Positions 6,981 to 10,586 of a stretch of DNA of 10,586 nucleotides are shown here, one piece after another. A program made the position numbers and the translations under genes. The stretch comes from Fidelibacterota bacterium (GTDB lineage: Bacteria; Fidelibacterota; Marinisomatia; Marinisomatales; TCS56). Location of the stretch: positions 1 to 10,586 of the forward strand of contig JABMPO010000354.1 of NCBI GenBank assembly GCA_013203015.1, read 5' to 3'. The stretch's first letter is position 1. Every line of letters starts with the position of its first letter. The notes beneath the pieces are model-generated. The model was not told the DNA's origin, ran no database searches, and saw only the letters and a list, made by a program, of their open reading frames with translations.

Positions 6981-7002
6981 TATCCCTTTAATTGATGAGC
7001 AG

Positions 7003-7467
7003 ATGGCGTTAAACGAAAATACATTCATTGGCGAATACGCCTATACAATTGATCAGAAAGGTCGTGTTAACATCCCGGCCAAGTTCCGGCAGGTACTGAC
7101 CGAAATTAACGAAAATACTTTCGTGGTCACCAAGGGTCTTGATCCCTGCATCTGGGTTTATCCCCAGATCATCTGGCAGGACATCATGGCCGGGTTGCGT
7201 AATCTATCCTCACTGTCTGCGGTAAACCGTACTTTTATTCGCAGCACAACCCGTTACGCATCATTCACAACTTACGATAAACAGGGACGAATCCAGGTTC
7301 CCCAGGCTTTAATCGACTACGCCAATTTGGAAAAGGACGTGGCGATTCTGGGCATGGCCAATAAAATCGAAATCTGGAATCCCGGGAATTTAGAACAGGT
7401 GGATCAGGCCAATCTTGAATTGGACCCCGCCGCTTATGATGATCTCGCAGACAAAATCATACTTTAA
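7003..7467 (+). CDS. mraZ: Transcriptional regulator MraZ
   Basis: This 154-residue protein starts at the ATG at 7003 (MALNENTFIGEYAYTID). A TTG at 6970 is open in frame but lies inside the operator repeats and is rejected. The two AbrB-like halves each carry the hallmark DxxGR motif: D17-QKGR21 and D92-KQGR96. MraZ is a ring-forming DNA-binding protein that represses the dcw operon, including its own gene. The tandem GTGGG repeats directly upstream support this here. The ribosome site is weak (GATGAG). The stop TAA overlaps the rsmH ATG as TAATG, so mraZ is the first gene of a coupled operon. Confidence 0.96.
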   Translation: MALNENTFIGEYAYTIDQKGRVNIPAKFRQVLTEINENTFVVTKGLDPCIWVYPQIIWQDIMAGLRNLSSLSAVNRTFIRSTTRYASFTTYDKQGRIQVPQALIDYANLEKDVAILGMANKIEIWNPGNLEQVDQANLELDPAAYDDLADKIIL

Positions 7468-8363
7468 TGCCTACCACGGACTCACAGGACAACCGGTCAC
7501 ATGTTCCAGTAATGGTTACGGAAGTGTTGGACTGGCTGAACGTCCAACCGGCAGGTACCTACTTTGACGGGACCATTGGTCTCGGAGGGCACGCCACTGC
7601 CGTCCATTCCCTGCTGAACCAGCAGGGAAAATTAATCGGGTTTGACCTTGATGAGGAGGCGCTGGAAATTACCCGAACCAAGTTTGACGCTTCCTCACCT
7701 CCGGTAGTACTGCACCACAATTCCTACGACAAATTCCCTGAAGTCAGTTTCGAATCCGGCTATACGCCTGTCAATGGAATGCTGCTGGATCTGGGACTTT
7801 CCTCGCTACAGATGGATACCCCTGAGCGGGGTTTTTCATATGCCGCCGATGGTCCACTGGATATGCGTTTCGATAAAAACAGCGGGATTCCCGCCAGCGA
7901 GCTAATTCGGATTACAGCGGAATCGGATTTAGCCGACCTTATATATAAATATGGTGAAGAACGGCGCTCCCGGCCGATCGCCCGGTCAATCAAGCACGCC
8001 AAATCGATGAATTCCATTGCTGATTTAACCGAAGCTATCCGTCGGGTCACACCGCCAGCTCACCGCAATCGCAGTCACGCCCGGGTGTTTCAGGCCCTAC
8101 GGATCGCGGTCAATCACGAATTGGATAATTTGATTCGCTTTCTCAAACTGTTTCCCGAGCACATGGCTATTGGCGGCCGGATTGTAATCCTCAGCTATCA
8201 TTCATTGGAAGACCGGCTGGTAAAACAGCGCTTCAAAGCGCTAGCCGCTGAAAAAGTATACCGGATTTTGACCAAAAAACCAGTCCGGCCATCAGCGGAC
8301 GAAATAGCAGTTAACCGACGAGCGCGACCGGCCAAATTACGGGCCGCGGAGCGGTTATCCTGA
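7467..8363 (+). CDS. rsmH: 16S rRNA (cytosine-1402 N4)-methyltransferase RsmH
   Basis: This 298-residue protein is the usual length for RsmH (MraW). It methylates N4 of C1402 in the ribosomal P site, using SAM. HVPVMVTEVL at 12-21 is the family N-terminus. DGTIGLGGH (34-42) is the SAM-binding motif I. DLGLSSLQMD (108-117) and the following GFSYAADGPLDMRFD block are diagnostic, and the C-terminal LSYHSLEDRLVKQRF is also present. The start overlaps the mraZ stop and the stop overlaps the ftsL start (TGATG), so translation is likely coupled throughout. No truncation is seen. Confidence 0.97.
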   Translation: MPTTDSQDNRSHVPVMVTEVLDWLNVQPAGTYFDGTIGLGGHATAVHSLLNQQGKLIGFDLDEEALEITRTKFDASSPPVVLHHNSYDKFPEVSFESGYTPVNGMLLDLGLSSLQMDTPERGFSYAADGPLDMRFDKNSGIPASELIRITAESDLADLIYKYGEERRSRPIARSIKHAKSMNSIADLTEAIRRVTPPAHRNRSHARVFQALRIAVNHELDNLIRFLKLFPEHMAIGGRIVILSYHSLEDRLVKQRFKALAAEKVYRILTKKPVRPSADEIAVNRRARPAKLRAAERLS

Positions 8364-8686
8364 TGGCTGTCAAACGTCGCAACACCAAACGCCGCAAAGA
8401 ATTTATTCAGACCATTACCTTTTTCTTTATTTCAATATTCTCAATCACCGGTCTGCTGGTTTACCTGTGGGTTTACAACGAAATCAACCTGACAATTCGT
8501 GAAGTGTCGGGTCTTGAGAAAGTGTCCGCCGGTCTGCTCAATGACAATAAACTACTTACCAATTCAATCGCCCGGCTGGAACGGATTGACCGGATTACCG
8601 GGATTGCCCGCGATCAATTGGGTATGGTTACCGCCGCACCGGAAACGGTTGTAGTCTACGTGGATTATAGCAGGTATGTTCAATGA
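8363..8686 (+). CDS. ftsL: FtsL-like cell division protein
   Basis: This 107-residue bitopic protein has a basic N-terminus (KRRNTKRRKE), one membrane segment at about 15-37 and a short periplasmic coiled-coil-like helix at about 40-85. It sits exactly where ftsL belongs, between rsmH and ftsI. FtsL forms a complex with FtsB/DivIC and FtsQ/DivIB and helps activate septal FtsWI. The sequence itself is poorly conserved, as usual for FtsL, so the call rests on topology and position. The start overlaps the rsmH stop (TGATG) and its stop overlaps the ftsI ATG (ATGA). Confidence 0.82.
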   Translation: MAVKRRNTKRRKEFIQTITFFFISIFSITGLLVYLWVYNEINLTIREVSGLEKVSAGLLNDNKLLTNSIARLERIDRITGIARDQLGMVTAAPETVVVYVDYSRYVQ

Positions 8687-10586
8687 CTAAAGCATTCCTG
8701 AAACACCGCACCAGAATTACAATACTATCATCTTTCGTCTTAATATCCTGGGCAATTCTCGTAGCGCGCTTATTTTTGATCCAGGTAGTGGGCGGTGAAG
8801 AATATCGTCAGCGCGGCAAACGCCAGGCCCAGGTGAAAGAAGCCATCCCGGCTGTTAGGGGGATAATCCGGGATCGCAATGCCTTAGCATTAACATCCAA
8901 TGTTATTCATTATTCAATTGGTGTTCATCCGGCAAAAATAAAAGATCATGCGGCGATTGCAGCTGAATTGAGTTCCATAACCGGCAATCCCCAACAGCAG
9001 TATCTCAGTAGGATGCAGTCCGATAAATCTTTCGTCTATCTGGAACGCAATCTCATCGACCCGGCTTGCGAATCATTACTTCACAAGCAATATGCCGGGA
9101 TGCTGATTGAAAGTTATGTCAGTCGCAATTACCCGCACGAAAATATCGCCGGTCAGATTCTGGGCTTCAGTGATATTGATGGCAAAGGCATCGCCGGCAT
9201 CGAACTTAAATATGATCAATATCTGCAGGGCCAGGCCGGCTGGATGATCAAACAGGCCAATGGATTGGGCAAGACCCAGCGCGAAGTCAGTTACCCGGTA
9301 AATGAGTCCGCCGATGGCGCCGATATATTTCTTACAATTGATCTCGAATACCAGACCCTGTTGCAGGAAGAATTAGCCCGCAGAGTCAAGGAAACCGGGG
9401 CTAAATCAGCCAGTGGTATTCTTATGAATCCCCAGGACGGTTCCATTATCGCCATGGCTTCTGTGCCGGACTTTGATCCCGGATCGCCGGCCGCCTATCC
9501 CATGGCAAATCAGAAAAATCGGGTAATTACCGATCAATTCGAGCCCGGATCGACTTATAAAATTATTTGTGCTACCGCTGCCCTCGACCAAAACACGGTT
9601 GCCGTTAACCAGGAATTCAATTGCGAAGGTGGTAAATACACCTATGCCGGAAAATTGATCCGGGACTGGGAGGATTTCGATCTACTCAATTTTTCACAAA
9701 TCGTCGAAAAATCCAGCAATGTGGGAATTATCAAAATTGCTGAATTGATCGGCGCCAATAACCTGCACCGCTACTCCCGCGATTACGGATTTGGTTCCCG
9801 GACGCAGATTGGCCTGGCCGGCGAAGCGTCCGGCAAGTTACGCTCCGTAAATAATTGGTCGAAAATTTCTTTAGCCGAAGTTTCCATCGGCTATGAAGTC
9901 GGAGTAACCACATTGCAATTGGCCTGTGCCTATTCCGCAATTGCCAACGGTGGCATCCTCATGAAACCACGGATCATTGACAAAATCATTAATGCCAAGG
10001 GGAAAATCGTTTATCGCGACCGGCCTGAAGTAATTCGTAAAATCGCCAATAAATCAGCCATGGGTACCTTAACCGGAATGCTCACCCGGGCGGTAGCTGT
10101 CGGAACCGGCACCAATGCAGCGATTCCAGGCTGGTCAATCGCCGGAAAAACCGGTACTGCCCAAAAATTTGTCAATGGCCGCTATTCCCATTCGGAATAC
10201 GTATCCAATTTTGCAGGCTTTTTCCCGGCGGAAAATCCCCAGATTGTAGGCGTATTTGTACTCGATACACCGAACATTGGTTATCATTGGGGTAGCATTG
10301 GCGCCGCTCCCATATTTAAACGAGTAGCCCAGCGGATCATCAATCTGGACGATGACCTGCTACTGGCCTCCTCAGCCAAATCAGTTCCTACTTCCCTAGC
10401 CCCCCAGCTAACTGCCCCTCCGGTCACAATGACAACGGACCATCTGGTTTCGCTGTCAACAATGGCGCAGGTGAAAACAGCGGCCAATGCGGAGCAGTGC
10501 ACAATCCCGGATATTCGTGGGATGAGCCTGCGCAAAGCCTTGCAAACCATCCGTACGGCCGGCTTGATCCCAAAATTCCAGGGATC
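8683..10586 (+). CDS. ftsI: Septal peptidoglycan transpeptidase FtsI/PBP with PASTA domain (3'-truncated)
   Basis: The reading frame opens at the ATG at 8683 and has no stop before the window end: 634 complete codons. The enzyme cross-links septal peptidoglycan with FtsW as partner. A membrane anchor spans about residues 12-36. The PBP dimerisation region starts near RGIIRDRN (59-66). The transpeptidase domain shows all three penicillin-binding motifs: S290-T-Y-K293 within FEPGSTYK, S344-S-N346, and K489-T-G-T492. A proline/serine/threonine-rich linker follows, and a PASTA domain begins near residue 606 (TIPDIRGMS) and is cut by the window edge. The PASTA tail makes it resemble FtsI of Bacteroidetes or SpoVD/PBP2x rather than E. 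coli FtsI. AGGT at 8672-8675 is a plausible ribosome site. murE would normally follow. Confidence 0.95.
   Translation, partial: MTKAFLKHRTRITILSSFVLISWAILVARLFLIQVVGGEEYRQRGKRQAQVKEAIPAVRGIIRDRNALALTSNVIHYSIGVHPAKIKDHAAIAAELSSITGNPQQQYLSRMQSDKSFVYLERNLIDPACESLLHKQYAGMLIESYVSRNYPHENIAGQILGFSDIDGKGIAGIELKYDQYLQGQAGWMIKQANGLGKTQREVSYPVNESADGADIFLTIDLEYQTLLQEELARRVKETGAKSASGILMNPQDGSIIAMASVPDFDPGSPAAYPMANQKNRVITDQFEPGSTYKIICATAALDQNTVAVNQEFNCEGGKYTYAGKLIRDWEDFDLLNFSQIVEKSSNVGIIKIAELIGANNLHRYSRDYGFGSRTQIGLAGEASGKLRSVNNWSKISLAEVSIGYEVGVTTLQLACAYSAIANGGILMKPRIIDKIINAKGKIVYRDRPEVIRKIANKSAMGTLTGMLTRAVAVGTGTNAAIPGWSIAGKTGTAQKFVNGRYSHSEYVSNFAGFFPAENPQIVGVFVLDTPNIGYHWGSIGAAPIFKRVAQRIINLDDDLLLASSAKSVPTSLAPQLTAPPVTMTTDHLVSLSTMAQVKTAANAEQCTIPDIRGMSLRKALQTIRTAGLIPKFQG

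Noticed and set aside
6970..7002. TTG start giving an 11-residue extension of MraZ
   Set aside because: It lies inside the GTGGG operator repeats, and the extension is unlike MraZ N-termini.
9406..10550. Several - strand open frames antisense to ftsI
   Set aside because: They are shadows of the strong ftsI frame, which carries all three penicillin-binding motifs.

Overview
The window looks like the chromosome of a bacterium of the FCB superphylum that is not an ordinary Bacteroidales or Flavobacteria member. Marinimicrobia or a neighbouring candidate phylum is my best guess, not a firm call. The evidence is a PorU-type gingipain-fold sortase of the type IX secretion system (T9SS), a RodZ, and a compact division/cell wall (dcw) cluster whose FtsI ends in a PASTA domain. 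Most core genes overlap at their stop and start codons (ATGA, TAATG, TGATG), so they are probably translationally coupled.

Left block (1-3772, + strand): the 3' part of porU (its 5' end is outside the window) overlaps maf. A hairpin with a T-run follows, then rodZ. These genes link outer-surface secretion, nucleotide-pool or septum-related housekeeping, and cell shape.

Middle block (3915-6253, - strand): three tightly packed, AT-rich genes run against the surrounding core genes. In transcription order they are a TcmP-type 'three-Cys-motif partner' protein with a methyltransferase-like motif I, a three-Cys-motif protein of the DUF5131/phage Gp37-Gp68 type, and an unrecognised 238-aa protein. 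The gaps between them are 7 bases each. A perfect 13-bp inverted repeat covers the last stop codon. This is the accessory part of the window and the best candidate for a poorly described system. Its composition and placement between rodZ and the mraZ cluster suggest horizontal acquisition. I see no transposase, integrase or clear flanking repeats.

Right block (6465-10586): a small four-helix membrane protein (- strand) is divergent from mraZ-rsmH-ftsL-ftsI (+ strand). Upstream of mraZ lies a perfect 10-bp tandem repeat of the GTGGG type, with a degenerate copy in the same phase. This matches the known MraZ operator and implies autoregulation of the dcw operon. The ftsI gene runs off the right edge inside its PASTA domain.

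No tRNA, rRNA, CRISPR array or insertion sequence was seen. No gene-free stretch exceeds about 210 bases.
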